DNA of 64,000 nucleotides from Paenibacillus wynnii (GTDB lineage Bacteria; Bacillota; Bacilli; Paenibacillales; Paenibacillaceae). The stretch's first letter is position 1. Each line of letters begins with the position of its first letter. A program made the position numbers and the translations under genes. This document shows positions 1-8,330 of the stretch, one piece after another. The stretch covers positions 61,044-125,043 of the forward strand of contig NZ_JAUSTK010000012.1 in NCBI RefSeq assembly GCF_030812855.1, given 5' to 3'. The notes beneath the pieces were generated by a model. It made no database searches. It worked only from the letters and a program-made list of their open reading frames with translations, and was not told the origin of the DNA.

Positions 1-265
1 ACCTACCTATGAAACTCCAGCTGAACTTAAGATGCTCGCTTACCTTGGCGGCGATGCTGTTGGTATGTCCACGGTTCCTGAAGTGATAGCAGCCAGCCAT
101 AGTCAACTCCGGGTACTGGGAATAACCTGCATTACAGATATGGCGATCGGCGAGGAATTGGAGCCATTAACTCATGAGCAGGTAGTTAAGGTAGCTAACC
201 TTACGAAACCTAAATTTATCGGATTGGTTCGTGCCTTCGTACGCGAAGTACAGGTTGAAGTATGA
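1..265 (+). CDS. punA: Purine-nucleoside phosphorylase, C-terminal part
   Basis: Only the last 87 codons are in the window; the reading frame is open from base 2, so the gene starts upstream. The visible protein begins with [12 protein letters not shown] followed by [13 protein letters not shown], the purine-binding and C-terminal motifs of the trimeric (class II) purine-nucleoside phosphorylases, which split inosine or guanosine with phosphate into base and ribose-1-phosphate in the cytoplasm. The stop codon TGA at 263-265 overlaps the ATG of the next gene (ATGA), so the two phosphorylases are translationally coupled in one nucleoside-salvage operon, as in Bacillus relatives (drm-pnp-pdp). 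The end is intact; nothing can be said about the N-terminal two thirds. Confidence 0.93.
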   Translation, partial: PTYETPAELKMLAYLGGDAVGMSTVPEVIAASHSQLRVLGITCITDMAIGEELEPLTHEQVVKVANLTKPKFIGLVRAFVREVQVEV

Positions 266-1593
266 GAGCGGTCGATATTATCCAGAAGAAAAGAGATGGC
301 GGAGAGCTGACCCGTGAAGAAATTGCATTTCTGATTCAAGGATACAGCAATGGAGAAATCCCCGACTATCAGATCTCAGCATGGGCAATGGCTGTTTACT
401 TCCAAGGGATGAACGCCCGGGAAACCGGAGATTTAACGATGGAAATGGCAATGTCCGGTGATCAGATCGATCTTAGCCCTATTGCAGGGATTAAGGTGGA
501 CAAGCACTCTACTGGCGGTGTAGGCGATAAGACTACGATTGTCCTGGCACCACTGGTAGCTGCTGCTGGAGTACCTGTTGCCAAAATGTCCGGACGCGGA
601 CTTGGGCATACGGGCGGAACCATTGATAAGCTGGAATCCATCACAGGCTTCTCTGTGGAGATGGACCGTGAGCGCTTTTTCGCTCAAGTCGGTGAGATTG
701 GTGCAGCCGTAATCGGACAGTCGGGTAATATCACTCCTGCAGACAAGAAGCTGTATGCACTACGCGATGTAACGGCGACTGTAGAATCTATACCACTGAT
801 TGCAAGCTCCGTAATGAGCAAGAAAATTGCCGCAGGGGCGGATGCTATCGTTCTGGATGTCAAAACCGGCAGTGGTGCTTTTATGAAAACCTTGGATAGA
901 TCCATTGAGCTTGCGCAAGCCATGGTAGATATCGGTACTCATCTGGGACGCAACACCGTTGCGGTCATCAGTGATATGGATCAGCCGCTTGGATTTGGCA
1001 TCGGCAACGCCCTTGAAGTCAAAGAAGGTATTGAGACGCTGATGGGTCGCGGACCTAAGGATCTGGAAGAGGTTTGCCTGATTCTAGGCAGTCACATGCT
1101 GGTGCTTGGCGGCAAGGCTAAAGATGATGTGGAAGCCCGGGCAATCCTGAAGGCTCACATTGAAGACGGCTCGGCACTGGAGAAATTCAAACAAATGGTT
1201 GGAGCACAAAGCGGGGACGCATCACAAATAGAATTCCCGGATACACTGCCAACAGCCAAAACCTTTATCGAAGTAAAGGCAGCAACCAGTGGTTATGTAG
1301 AAGGTATTCAGGCAGAAGAGATTGGTGTTGCGGCGATGCTGCTTGGGGCGGGCCGTGAAACAAAGGAATCTGTGATAGATCTGGCGGTGGGCATTCACTT
1401 GTCCAAAAAAGTCGGAGATGCCGTAGAACAAGGCAATACCTTAGCTGTGTTGCATGTAAATGAGGCGAGTGAGAGTAAGGTTCGTGAAGCGATGAGCAAG
1501 GTGCTCGAAGCTTACCGTATTACTCCTGTGCCGGTTGCTCCGCAGCCGTTAGTCTATGCACTTGTCACAAAAGACGGCGTAACCCGGTATTAG
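262..1593 (+). CDS. pdp: Pyrimidine-nucleoside phosphorylase
   Basis: Full-length 443-residue homodimeric phosphorylase that cleaves uridine, thymidine and deoxyuridine with phosphate. The phosphate-binding stretch [12 protein letters not shown] lies at residues 81-92, followed by [20 protein letters not shown] and the [21 protein letters not shown] motif. Three parts are seen in the usual order: helical N-terminal lobe, glycosyltransferase alpha/beta domain, and the C-terminal PYNP domain from about residue 340. It overlaps the preceding purine phosphorylase by 4 bp. A 17-bp inverted repeat about 110 bp downstream ends the transcript. In Bacillus pdp is directly followed by dacF; here about 2.2 kb with two minus-strand genes separate them. 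Confidence 0.97.
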   Translation: MRAVDIIQKKRDGGELTREEIAFLIQGYSNGEIPDYQISAWAMAVYFQGMNARETGDLTMEMAMSGDQIDLSPIAGIKVDKHSTGGVGDKTTIVLAPLVAAAGVPVAKMSGRGLGHTGGTIDKLESITGFSVEMDRERFFAQVGEIGAAVIGQSGNITPADKKLYALRDVTATVESIPLIASSVMSKKIAAGADAIVLDVKTGSGAFMKTLDRSIELAQAMVDIGTHLGRNTVAVISDMDQPLGFGIGNALEVKEGIETLMGRGPKDLEEVCLILGSHMLVLGGKAKDDVEARAILKAHIEDGSALEKFKQMVGAQSGDASQIEFPDTLPTAKTFIEVKAATSGYVEGIQAEEIGVAAMLLGAGRETKESVIDLAVGIHLSKKVGDAVEQGNTLAVLHVNEASESKVREAMSKVLEAYRITPVPVAPQPLVYALVTKDGVTRY

Positions 1594-1701
1594 GTTAGGC
1601 TGGACACATAAGTTAAAACTATAACAGCTACGTAAAACACCACCGTTCTATCGAGCGGCCACTGAAAAAGGTGTGTTTTCTACTTTTGTGAAAAGAGCTT
1701 C

Positions 1702-1752
1702 AAAATAAAGGCGAATTCCATTCGATTCTGAATGAGAATTCGCCTTTATTTT
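1702..1752 (+). terminator. Terminator-like hairpin after pdp
   Basis: A perfect 17-bp inverted repeat (AAAATAAAGGCGAATTC at 1702-1718 and its complement at 1736-1752) with a 17-nt loop. It is A-rich on one flank and T-rich on the other, so it could act in both directions between pdp and the minus-strand genes downstream. Confidence 0.75.
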
Positions 1753-1940
1753 ATGGTTTGTTTAATCCGTTCGTCGTCATTTTGCCGGGGATTTATAGGG
1801 TTCAAACCAAAATTAATGGATGACGAAATCCTCTGCACCATGGGGTAGAGGATGGAGATCGCTAACTATTTTCAATTCGCACTTCTCTACTGCGGACTGT
1901 ATAGCCTCTATTTAAGTCTCAAGGGGTTATGTGAACCTCA

Positions 1941-2020
1941 AACGGACTCAGGAGACACTATTCAAGCAAAAACAGTCTCTTTTGGAAGAAAACTGATCAA
2001 TAGTGTCTCTGGTGTCCGTT
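1941..2020. repeat. Imperfect intergenic palindrome
   Basis: The gap 1753-2182 has no convincing gene. Inside it, 22-bp arms at 1941-1962 and 1999-2020 are inverted repeats of each other with 19 of 22 matches (AACGGAC...GACACTATT against its complement) around a 36-nt loop. It resembles a dispersed palindromic element rather than a simple terminator, because the arms lack a T tract and lie about 200 bp from the nearest stop codon. Confidence 0.55.
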
Positions 2021-2182
2021 AAAATCTTCGATCATCCGGTTTTGCTCAAATAAGGTCTTCTCTGTCCGCTTCCTGACGGGTGCTCTCTTTAGGTCCAGCA
2101 AGCTCTTGGTCAAACCCTAATTTTTAGTTAGAGCCAGGGACTTTTACAGTGGCCTCTCGATCTAACGGTCGTGTTTTTTAGA

Positions 2183-2626
2183 TTATGGTTGTCTATGGTA
2201 AGCTTTCTTATTTATGAAATAGGCAATTAATGCTAATAAGGGAACTACAAGAATATAAGGTGATAACTCTCTCCAGCTGTACTTTTTCACCGCGTACCTA
2301 CCTTCGAAATTTGCCACTATGAACTTGTTATTATCTGCTTTTACCGCAATAGCATCCATAACATCCACATTATTTATCGAGAAATATTCTGTGCCTTTAG
2401 GATAGGTGTTCGAAAAATTCCCGGAGTAGGTACCTTCTACATCTGAATAATAAGTAACCTTCCCAATTTTTGCACCAATTTGCTTAGAATCAACCTGAAT
2501 ATCTGATGGGATATAGCTATTTCCATCGTAGACTACAACACGAAAAGCCCAATCTGCGTTAGCTATGCCAGTAATTAAAGATCCTATTAGTAGTAAAGTG
2601 AAAAATGAACTCAATAGGTACTTCAT
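2183..2626 (-). CDS. Hypothetical exported protein with C-terminal membrane anchor
   Basis: 147 residues, not recognised. Residues 1-24 form a signal peptide (MKYLLSSFFTLLLIGSLI then ANA), the middle is a beta-rich, polar extracellular stretch, and residues about 124-138 (SPYILVVPLLALIAYF) make a membrane segment followed by a short positive tail, giving an outside-facing domain tethered at the C terminus. A GAGGGGGG ribosome binding site precedes the ATG. The gene starts 11 bp after the stop of the serine hydrolase on the same strand, so the two form an operon and may work together at the cell surface. No catalytic motif is visible. Confidence 0.7.
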   Translation of the reverse strand: MKYLLSSFFTLLLIGSLITGIANADWAFRVVVYDGNSYIPSDIQVDSKQIGAKIGKVTYYSDVEGTYSGNFSNTYPKGTEYFSINNVDVMDAIAVKADNNKFIVANFEGRYAVKKYSWRELSPYILVVPLLALIAYFINKKAYHRQP

Positions 2627-2637
2627 GATACCCCCCT

Positions 2638-3663
2638 CTAACTAATCAGTCCATCCTCGATGGCGTTCATTATTTTATAAGCACCTCTGCCGGTATTACA
2701 GGTTACCGCTAATTTTACACCGTAATCCGGATATACCGCCGAATGAAACGAGACGCCCGGGTCATAACCCATCACATGAAATTTTAAAATCTTTTGCTCT
2801 CTTTTACTAATCCAGACTCCATAGCCGTAGTACTCTTCCTTCTTTACATAAATGTGGGGTGTGAGCAGCAAGGCTGTAAGCTCCGGGCTAAGAAGTCTAT
2901 GAGCGAACAGTCCCTCCCAGAATAAAAGCATCTCCGGAGCGGTCACGAAAGCACCGCCATCGGAACCCCCTTTTACAGGTATTGAATAAATATTGCTGCG
3001 CCAAGACCCATCATCATGATCAATATAGCCTTGTGCTGTATTGGAGGGCAGTTGATCCAAGGAGAAGTAGCCCGAACGTTCCATATTACAGGGCTGAAAC
3101 ACATGATACTTAACATAGTCTGAGAATTCCATTCCAGAGAACTTTTCGATGATAAGGCCCAGAAGGATATATCCTGCATTATTATAATGGAACCGCTCGC
3201 CTGGTGAGAACTTCATCTTAGAGTTTTGAAACAGTGGAAGAAAATGCTCAAGACGGCGTATGCCATACATAGGCTGTGTTATCCACAGCTCTTCAAAATC
3301 CTCCATGACTTCTTCATCAAAATAATCCGGAATGCCTGAGGTGTGTGTCAGCAGATGATGAATCGTAATTTCTCCGCTGAAATGGGTGAGGGCTAATTCT
3401 GCTAGACACTCTGCCAATTTGCTATCGAAGGACAACTTTCCTTGGTCTACCAGCTGACAAATAGCAACTGCCGTGAACAATTTACAACCGGAGGCGATCC
3501 CGAATCTAGTATCCGGGGTATTTGGAAGATGGTTGGCTCTATTTGCGTATCCAAAAGCTCTACTAACGATTTCCAGCTCGTTGCAGGTTACACTTACTGC
3601 TCCATTTAAGCTGTTGGCAACAGCAATTTGGGTTATTGAACTCTCGATATCTCCCTGTAGCAT
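2638..3663 (-). CDS. Serine hydrolase, class C beta-lactamase / penicillin-binding fold
   Basis: About 341 residues from the chosen start. The catalytic SxxK motif is SGCK at residues 58-61, the second motif YNN at 160-162 (GERFHYNNAGY), and a C-terminal HVMGYDPG stretch occupies the place of the third motif. This is the AmpC/EstB/PbpE-like family, whose members act as D,D-peptidases, D-amino-acid esterases or general esterases; the substrate cannot be told. The start at 3663 is preferred over an in-frame ATG at 3696 because GGAGGAG lies just upstream of it while the longer start has no ribosome binding site. No signal peptide is seen, so the protein is probably cytoplasmic. It is transcribed divergently from dacF. 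Confidence 0.88.
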   Translation of the reverse strand: MLQGDIESSITQIAVANSLNGAVSVTCNELEIVSRAFGYANRANHLPNTPDTRFGIASGCKLFTAVAICQLVDQGKLSFDSKLAECLAELALTHFSGEITIHHLLTHTSGIPDYFDEEVMEDFEELWITQPMYGIRRLEHFLPLFQNSKMKFSPGERFHYNNAGYILLGLIIEKFSGMEFSDYVKYHVFQPCNMERSGYFSLDQLPSNTAQGYIDHDDGSWRSNIYSIPVKGGSDGGAFVTAPEMLLFWEGLFAHRLLSPELTALLLTPHIYVKKEEYYGYGVWISKREQKILKFHVMGYDPGVSFHSAVYPDYGVKLAVTCNTGRGAYKIMNAIEDGLIS

Positions 3664-3812
3664 GCTAAACTCCTCCGATTTCTGGATGTTAATCATTTAT
3701 TTACATCTATCATAATTGATTTGCTGAAAAATGGAATAATTTTCTCTCTTTATGACAAGACTGGAACACAGTAACTGTGAAATGAAGGTTAATGTTCAGG
3801 AGGGGAACCATT

Positions 3813-5018
3813 GTGAAAAAACTAGGTTATGTAATTACAATGTTACTAGTACTTTGTATTGTTATCGGACCCTTTAGTCAAGCTTCGGCGGCTTTTGCGG
3901 AAGAGAAGAGCAAGAGTTCCACTGGAAAAGCGGCTTCGGTAGATTTGGCCCCGGGAGCACGTTCCGCAATTCTGCTTGATGCAGGTACTGGCACCATTAT
4001 TTATGAGAAGAACAGCCATGATAAGCTGCCTCCGGCGAGTATTACTAAGATAATGACGATGCTGCTTACCGTAGAAGCCCTGGATGAGGGGCGCTTGCAG
4101 TTAACCGACAAGGTACGGACGAGTGAGTATGCCGCTTCAATGGGGGGTTCTCAGATCTTCCTGGAGCCGGGTGAAGAGATGACTGTGGATGAGATGCTAA
4201 AAGGCATCGCGATGGCCTCCGGTAATGATGCATCTGTGGCAATGGCTGAAAAAATTGCCGGCTCAGAAACCTCCTTTGTGGATCTGATGAATAAACGTGC
4301 CGAAGAGCTCGGGTTGAAGGACACTCATTTCGCCAATTGCAACGGACTACCCGCTGACAATCATTATTCTTCAGCACATGATATTGCGGTAATGAGCCGG
4401 GAATTGCTCAAGCATGAGCGGATCATCAAATATACCGGTGCTTATCAGGACTATTTGCGAAAGGATTCAGAGAAACCCTTCTGGTTGGTGAATACCAACA
4501 AGCTGGTACGCTTTTATACCGGAGCCGACGGTTTGAAGACCGGTTATACCGCTGAGGCCAAATTCTGCTTGTCTGCTACTGCGGCAAGAGACGGACTGCG
4601 TGCCGTGGCCGTAGTGCTAGGTGAACCGAATACCAAGACCCGAAATAGTGAAGTGTCAGGGATGTTCGATTATCTGTTCTCGCAGTATAAGGTTCATACC
4701 ATTCATAAAGAAGGAGACACGTTGGGAACCTTAGCTATTGAGAAGGGTACCAAAGCTCAGTTGCCTCTTACAGCGAAGGAAACCTACAGCATACTTTTGA
4801 AAAAAGGTGTGGCACAGGAGGGGATACGCCATGAGGTTATTTTACCTGAAAGTGTAAAGGCGCCCGTAGCAGAAGGACAGACTGTCGGCAAGCTTATAGT
4901 CTATCAAGGAAAAGATGTATTAAAGGAATATGATTTGAAAGCAGGCGAAGCCGTCGCCAAAGCAGGTTGGTGGAAGCTGTTCAAGCGGACGGCAGGATCG
5001 TTATTCACTGCAGATTAA
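3813..5018 (+). CDS. dacF: D-alanyl-D-alanine carboxypeptidase DacF
   Basis: 401-residue low-molecular-weight penicillin-binding protein that trims the terminal D-alanine of cortex peptidoglycan. A signal peptide covers roughly residues 1-29 (ending near SQASAAFA). The S11 motifs are SITK at 76-79, SGND, and KTGY, followed by the beta-rich PBP5_C domain from about residue 285. The GTG at 3813 is chosen because AGGAGGGG at 3798-3805 gives normal spacing; an ATG at 3792 lies in front of that site. It precedes the spoIIA genes by about 140 bp, as in Bacillus, where dacF is made in the forespore. A second paralogue (dacB) lies at 61 kb. Confidence 0.93.
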   Translation: MKKLGYVITMLLVLCIVIGPFSQASAAFAEEKSKSSTGKAASVDLAPGARSAILLDAGTGTIIYEKNSHDKLPPASITKIMTMLLTVEALDEGRLQLTDKVRTSEYAASMGGSQIFLEPGEEMTVDEMLKGIAMASGNDASVAMAEKIAGSETSFVDLMNKRAEELGLKDTHFANCNGLPADNHYSSAHDIAVMSRELLKHERIIKYTGAYQDYLRKDSEKPFWLVNTNKLVRFYTGADGLKTGYTAEAKFCLSATAARDGLRAVAVVLGEPNTKTRNSEVSGMFDYLFSQYKVHTIHKEGDTLGTLAIEKGTKAQLPLTAKETYSILLKKGVAQEGIRHEVILPESVKAPVAEGQTVGKLIVYQGKDVLKEYDLKAGEAVAKAGWWKLFKRTAGSLFTAD

Positions 5019-5092
5019 TTCAGTTATTTTGTAGATTCTCCGCTTAACCTTTGTAATTTCATGGGGGTTTACTTCTAGTTTTGTCGGGAGGC

Positions 5093-5120
5093 AGGATTCC
5101 TGATTTGCTGCGTAGAAAAC
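5093..5120 (+). promoter_or_regulatory. Candidate sigma-H promoter of spoIIA
   Basis: AGGATTC at 5093-5099 and GAAAAC at 5115-5120 fit the sigma-H pattern (AGGAWWW, then RNNGAATWW) with 12 bases before the RNN part. The position, about 40 bp upstream of spoIIAA, is where Bacillus has the sigma-H promoter of this operon. The minus-10 part is only a partial match. Confidence 0.45.
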
Positions 5121-5159
5121 CTTGTCCTTGAAGGCACAACAAAGAGGAGAGTGGCAAGC

Positions 5160-5513
5160 ATGAATTCTTATGTGGAAATGGAGCATCACCGGGGCGTGCT
5201 GATTGTCCGGTTATCAGGGGAACTGGATCATCACGCAGCCGATTACGTACGAATGGATATGGATGAAGCCATTATGAGAGGTCAGGTAGAGCATCTGGTT
5301 CTCAGCTTGAAGCATCTGCAGTTTATGGACAGCTCCGGACTAGGTGTTATTCTCGGAAGATATAAGCTGATTCGCAGTAAAGGCGGCAAAATGGTAGTAT
5401 GCGATGCGACTGCACCCGTGCGGCGGTTGTTGGAAATGTCGGGCTTGTTCAAGATTATGCCCCTATATGACGACGAGAGCGCTGCACTCTCGGATTTGGA
5501 GGTTGCGTTATGA
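5160..5513 (+). CDS. spoIIAA: Anti-anti-sigma factor SpoIIAA
   Basis: 117-residue STAS-domain protein, the same length as in B. subtilis. When unphosphorylated it binds SpoIIAB and frees sigma-F in the forespore; SpoIIAB phosphorylates it and SpoIIE dephosphorylates it. The phosphoacceptor Ser58 sits in [15 protein letters not shown]. The ATG at 5160 is chosen because AGAGGAG at about 5142-5149 gives normal spacing; a GTG at 5151 would lie on top of it. The stop overlaps the ATG of spoIIAB (ATGA at 5510-5513), giving the near-stoichiometric coupling this partner switch needs. Confidence 0.97.
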   Translation: MNSYVEMEHHRGVLIVRLSGELDHHAADYVRMDMDEAIMRGQVEHLVLSLKHLQFMDSSGLGVILGRYKLIRSKGGKMVVCDATAPVRRLLEMSGLFKIMPLYDDESAALSDLEVAL

Positions 5514-5965
5514 CAAAGAGCCAAGCCAGTAACTTCATGAATGTACAGTTCGCAGCGATGTCGGAGAATGAGTCGTTCGCGCGTGTAGTTGTGGCAGCTT
5601 TCGTTACCCGACTTGATCCGACCATGGAAGAGCTGAATGATTTGAAGACGGTTGTGTCAGAGGCTGTCACCAACTGTATCATTCACGGGTACGACAGTGA
5701 TCCGAACGGAATTGTGACCATCTCTGCATCCATAGAGCATGAAACTGTGCATCTTACCATTGAGGATCAGGGACGGGGAATAGAAGATTTAGAGCTTGCC
5801 CAACAGCCGTTGTACACGTCGAAGCCGGAAATGGAACGGTCGGGTATGGGCTTTACCATTATGGAGAATTTCATGGATGAGTTCGAAGTCACTAGTGAAC
5901 CGGGTCACGGCACCTCCATTTCAATGAAGAAAACCATCGTCTCGAAAAAAGCTTTATACAATTAG
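5510..5965 (+). CDS. spoIIAB: Anti-sigma-F factor and serine kinase SpoIIAB
   Basis: 151-residue GHKL-fold kinase that holds sigma-F inactive and phosphorylates SpoIIAA. The N box is [12 protein letters not shown] (Glu51, Asn55), the G1 box DQGRGI, and the G2 box [12 protein letters not shown], so ATP binding looks intact. It is slightly longer than the Bacillus protein at both ends. It overlaps spoIIAA by 4 bp and is followed after 11 bp by sigF, with GGGGTTGGAG as ribosome binding site. Confidence 0.97.
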   Translation: MTKSQASNFMNVQFAAMSENESFARVVVAAFVTRLDPTMEELNDLKTVVSEAVTNCIIHGYDSDPNGIVTISASIEHETVHLTIEDQGRGIEDLELAQQPLYTSKPEMERSGMGFTIMENFMDEFEVTSEPGHGTSISMKKTIVSKKALYN

Positions 5966-5976
5966 GGGTTGGAGCC

Positions 5977-6732
5977 ATGGATGCAGAAACAAAAAAAGCT
6001 CCGCCGACCTATTTGGACGATGCGGAGGTTAAACGTCTGATCGCGCTTAGTCAGGCCGGTGATAGTCTGGCCCGAGATACGCTTGTAAGCTGCAATATCC
6101 GCCTGGTATGGTCGGTAGTGCAGCGGTTTATGAACCGTGGATATGAACCTGATGATTTATTCCAGATTGGTTGTATCGGGCTGTTGAAGTCCGTAGATAA
6201 GTTTGATCTCAGCTATGAGGTCAAGTTCTCCACTTATGCAGTGCCTATGATCATCGGAGAAATCCAACGCTTTCTTCGTGATGACGGAACCTTGAAGGTG
6301 AGTCGTTCACTGAAGGAAATGGCCAACAAGGTGCGTAAAATGAAGGATGAAATGTCCAAAACTCTTGATCGTTTGCCAACGATCAACGAAGTTGCGGAAG
6401 CGCTGGGAGTAACACCGGAAGAAATCGTGTTTGCCCAGGAAGCCAACAAACCGCCGACTTCGATCCACGAAACGGTATTCGAGAACGATGGCGATCCGAT
6501 TACACTGATCGACCAGATCGCTGATGAATCACAGGAGCGCTGGTTCGACAAGCTCGCTCTCAATGAAGCTATCGGTGCTTTAAGTGAACGGGAGCGATTG
6601 ATCGTCTACCTGCGGTATTACCGTGATCAGACACAGTCCGAGGTGGCCAGCCGTCTGGGAATTTCCCAGGTGCAGGTCTCCCGGTTGGAGAAAAAGATTT
6701 TGGCGAATATACGTGAGCAGATTGCCCAGTGA
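5977..6732 (+). CDS. sigF: RNA polymerase sigma-F factor
   Basis: 251-residue sigma-70 family factor that starts forespore-specific transcription. Region 2 (YEPDDLFQIGCIGLLKSVDK and FSTYAVPMIIGEIQRFLRDD), region 3, and the region 4 helix-turn-helix (QSEVASRLGISQVQVSRLEKK) are all complete. It is the third gene of the spoIIA operon and is closed by a hairpin terminator at 6744-6776. In B. subtilis spoVAA comes next; here it is 36 kb away. Confidence 0.97.
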   Translation: MDAETKKAPPTYLDDAEVKRLIALSQAGDSLARDTLVSCNIRLVWSVVQRFMNRGYEPDDLFQIGCIGLLKSVDKFDLSYEVKFSTYAVPMIIGEIQRFLRDDGTLKVSRSLKEMANKVRKMKDEMSKTLDRLPTINEVAEALGVTPEEIVFAQEANKPPTSIHETVFENDGDPITLIDQIADESQERWFDKLALNEAIGALSERERLIVYLRYYRDQTQSEVASRLGISQVQVSRLEKKILANIREQIAQ

Positions 6733-6743
6733 GGTAAGAAAAG

Positions 6744-6776
6744 TAGAAGGAGCTCTATAATTTAGAGCTTCTTTTT
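6744..6776 (+). terminator. Terminator of the spoIIA operon
   Basis: AGAAGGAGCTCTA pairs with TAGAGCTTCTT (one bulge) around a 5-nt loop and is followed by a run of six T. It starts about 12 bp after the sigF stop codon. Confidence 0.85.
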
Positions 6777-6926
6777 TGTGCTCTTTCTCGAAATCAGTGC
6801 TTGATTTTCCGTTTACGTCACTGTGCCGGGAACGATTTCGATTTAACTTCGCCTGATGTTTCACCGGGTTTGGGGCAACTACGTCTTACAGGTAGCGAAT
6901 CCGGGTTGCGGACCAGTCCTTCGGTT

Positions 6927-7115
6927 AATTAGAGGGGGAAATGCCCGCTAATACCGACCGAAACGCCATGAATATGAGATTAAAGGGAAAATATCCCTAT
7001 AATCTTACCCATACCGTCCCAAAGAGGTATATCCTCAAAATTAGCGGGCGAAATTTCCTCTAATTGCCGAAACGGGGTAGCGGGTGCAGAAATAGAGGGA
7101 GAAAACCCCTCTATT
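6927..7115. repeat. Cluster of four short hairpin repeats
   Basis: The 480-bp gap 6733-7215 holds no convincing gene. It has four related palindromes of about 25 bp at 6927-6952, 6978-7004, 7039-7065 and 7091-7115, each of the form AATTAGnGGG, A/T-rich centre, CCCnCTAATT. A smaller GAGG-TATAT-CCTC palindrome sits at 7024-7036. The arms vary but keep pairing (for example AATAGAGGG with CCCTCTATT at 7091-7115), as expected of a dispersed palindromic repeat family and not of one operator. Confidence 0.65.
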
Positions 7116-7215
7116 GGGCGTAACTGATATTAGTGTTGAGCCCTTTTTTGTGCGGAAACTTTTAACAATAGTAGGCGTCTAAAATTGTATATATATGACA
7201 AGGAGTGGGTGAAGA

Positions 7216-8106
7216 ATGAAAATTGCGGTGAGACTAGCTTGCTTATTGATTTCGCTCTTTGTAGTAACGCCGGGGAATGCCCGGGGAGCTTCAACTAACA
7301 ACATTGAGATCATTGTAAATAATACCTTTATGAACACGGATATCCATTCGTACATTTTGCAGGGAACTACGATTGTTCCGCTGAATGTTGTGCAGAATAT
7401 TCCGGGGATTGCTGTCCAGTGGGACAATATGACCAAGACGGTAACCATCGATCGGGATGGAGAAACAATCAAACTGGTTGCAGGCCAAAAAACGGCCACG
7501 ATAGGAACGCAACAGATCCTATTACCAGTGGCGTCCACCATCCTAAAAGGAAGGGTTATGGTACCTTTGCGTTTCATTGCCGAGTCTGCAGACGCTTATG
7601 TGGTTTGGAATGCGGGAACAAGGCGTATATATGTCGCCAAGGCGAGTGAGGAGTTAATGGCCCAAGCAACCTCCGCCAAATTAGGGGAAGCACGTACTGC
7701 TGCTCTGAAAATCCCTCGTGTTAGTTCACTTAAGACCCTCGAGATCACCAATGATACGCAGAATCAGAATTATTACTTTCCAGAGGGGATATCCAATCAA
7801 TTTTTTATACAGGGTGGGCCGGGTATTTCGTATTTTGAAGTGGTAGGCCAACATGTAGAAGAAATATGGACGGCGAAGCTGAATTTTGACATAAAGTCCT
7901 CGGACAGTCTGTTCTTTTTACCTTATAAGATCATGGACCAGGATGGGGAAAAGCCTTCTATAAAGGGACGTATGGCTTACTATCATTTAATGCTACCGAT
8001 TATGGAGGCGACTTATGGATTTATCGACTCTACCGGAAAGTTTACTACAGATGGCCAACAAAGCATGACTCTAAATGAAATATTTGAAATTCCCGGTGAG
8101 AAATAG
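7216..8106 (+). CDS. Secreted protein with copper-amine-oxidase-type stalk domain
   Basis: 296 residues. A signal peptide is followed by a pair of CuAO N1-like repeats at about residues 30-145: TTIVPLNVVQNIPGIAVQWD with TKTVTIDRDG, then GRVMVPLRFIAESADAYVVW with GTRRIYV. These domains are very common in Paenibacillus surface proteins and are thought to be structural or wall-binding; no oxidase activity is implied. Residues about 150-296 are a unique domain I do not recognise. AGGAG at 7201-7205 precedes the ATG. It stands alone, between repeat clusters on both sides. Confidence 0.8.
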   Translation: MKIAVRLACLLISLFVVTPGNARGASTNNIEIIVNNTFMNTDIHSYILQGTTIVPLNVVQNIPGIAVQWDNMTKTVTIDRDGETIKLVAGQKTATIGTQQILLPVASTILKGRVMVPLRFIAESADAYVVWNAGTRRIYVAKASEELMAQATSAKLGEARTAALKIPRVSSLKTLEITNDTQNQNYYFPEGISNQFFIQGGPGISYFEVVGQHVEEIWTAKLNFDIKSSDSLFFLPYKIMDQDGEKPSIKGRMAYYHLMLPIMEATYGFIDSTGKFTTDGQQSMTLNEIFEIPGEK

Positions 8107-8133
8107 ACTGAAAAATTTCGGCTCAATCTTAAA

Positions 8134-8288
8134 ATCAGAGGTTGACTAGATGAGCGAACAGAGCGGAGGGTCGGAGGGATTCTGGAGACCTATAATTCAC
8201 TTTACAATCCAGAAATCGGGCTTTAACAGCGAACGCAAGAACCCTCCGAACCCGTAGCAGCTTGTTTCACAAACGGTCAACCACTGAT
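8134..8288. repeat. 155-bp nested palindromic element
   Basis: 13-bp terminal inverted repeats (ATCAGAGGTTGAC at 8134-8146 and its complement at 8276-8288, one mismatch) enclose two further inner pairs: CGGAGGGT at 8164-8171 with ACCCTCCG at 8241-8248, and TTCTGGA at 8180-8186 with TCCAGAA at 8208-8214. The nesting predicts one long foldback. It fills the gap between the stalk-domain gene and the symporter gene and carries no ORF, so it resembles a miniature mobile or REP-type element. Confidence 0.6.
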
Positions 8289-8330
8289 TATGTTACTATA
8301 GGAAAAACAAATAGAAGGAAGTAATTACGA

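Noticed and set aside
6789..6840. CGAAATC/GATTTCG inverted pair after sigF as a second terminator
   Set aside because: The loop is nearly 40 nt and no T run follows; the real terminator is at 6744-6776.
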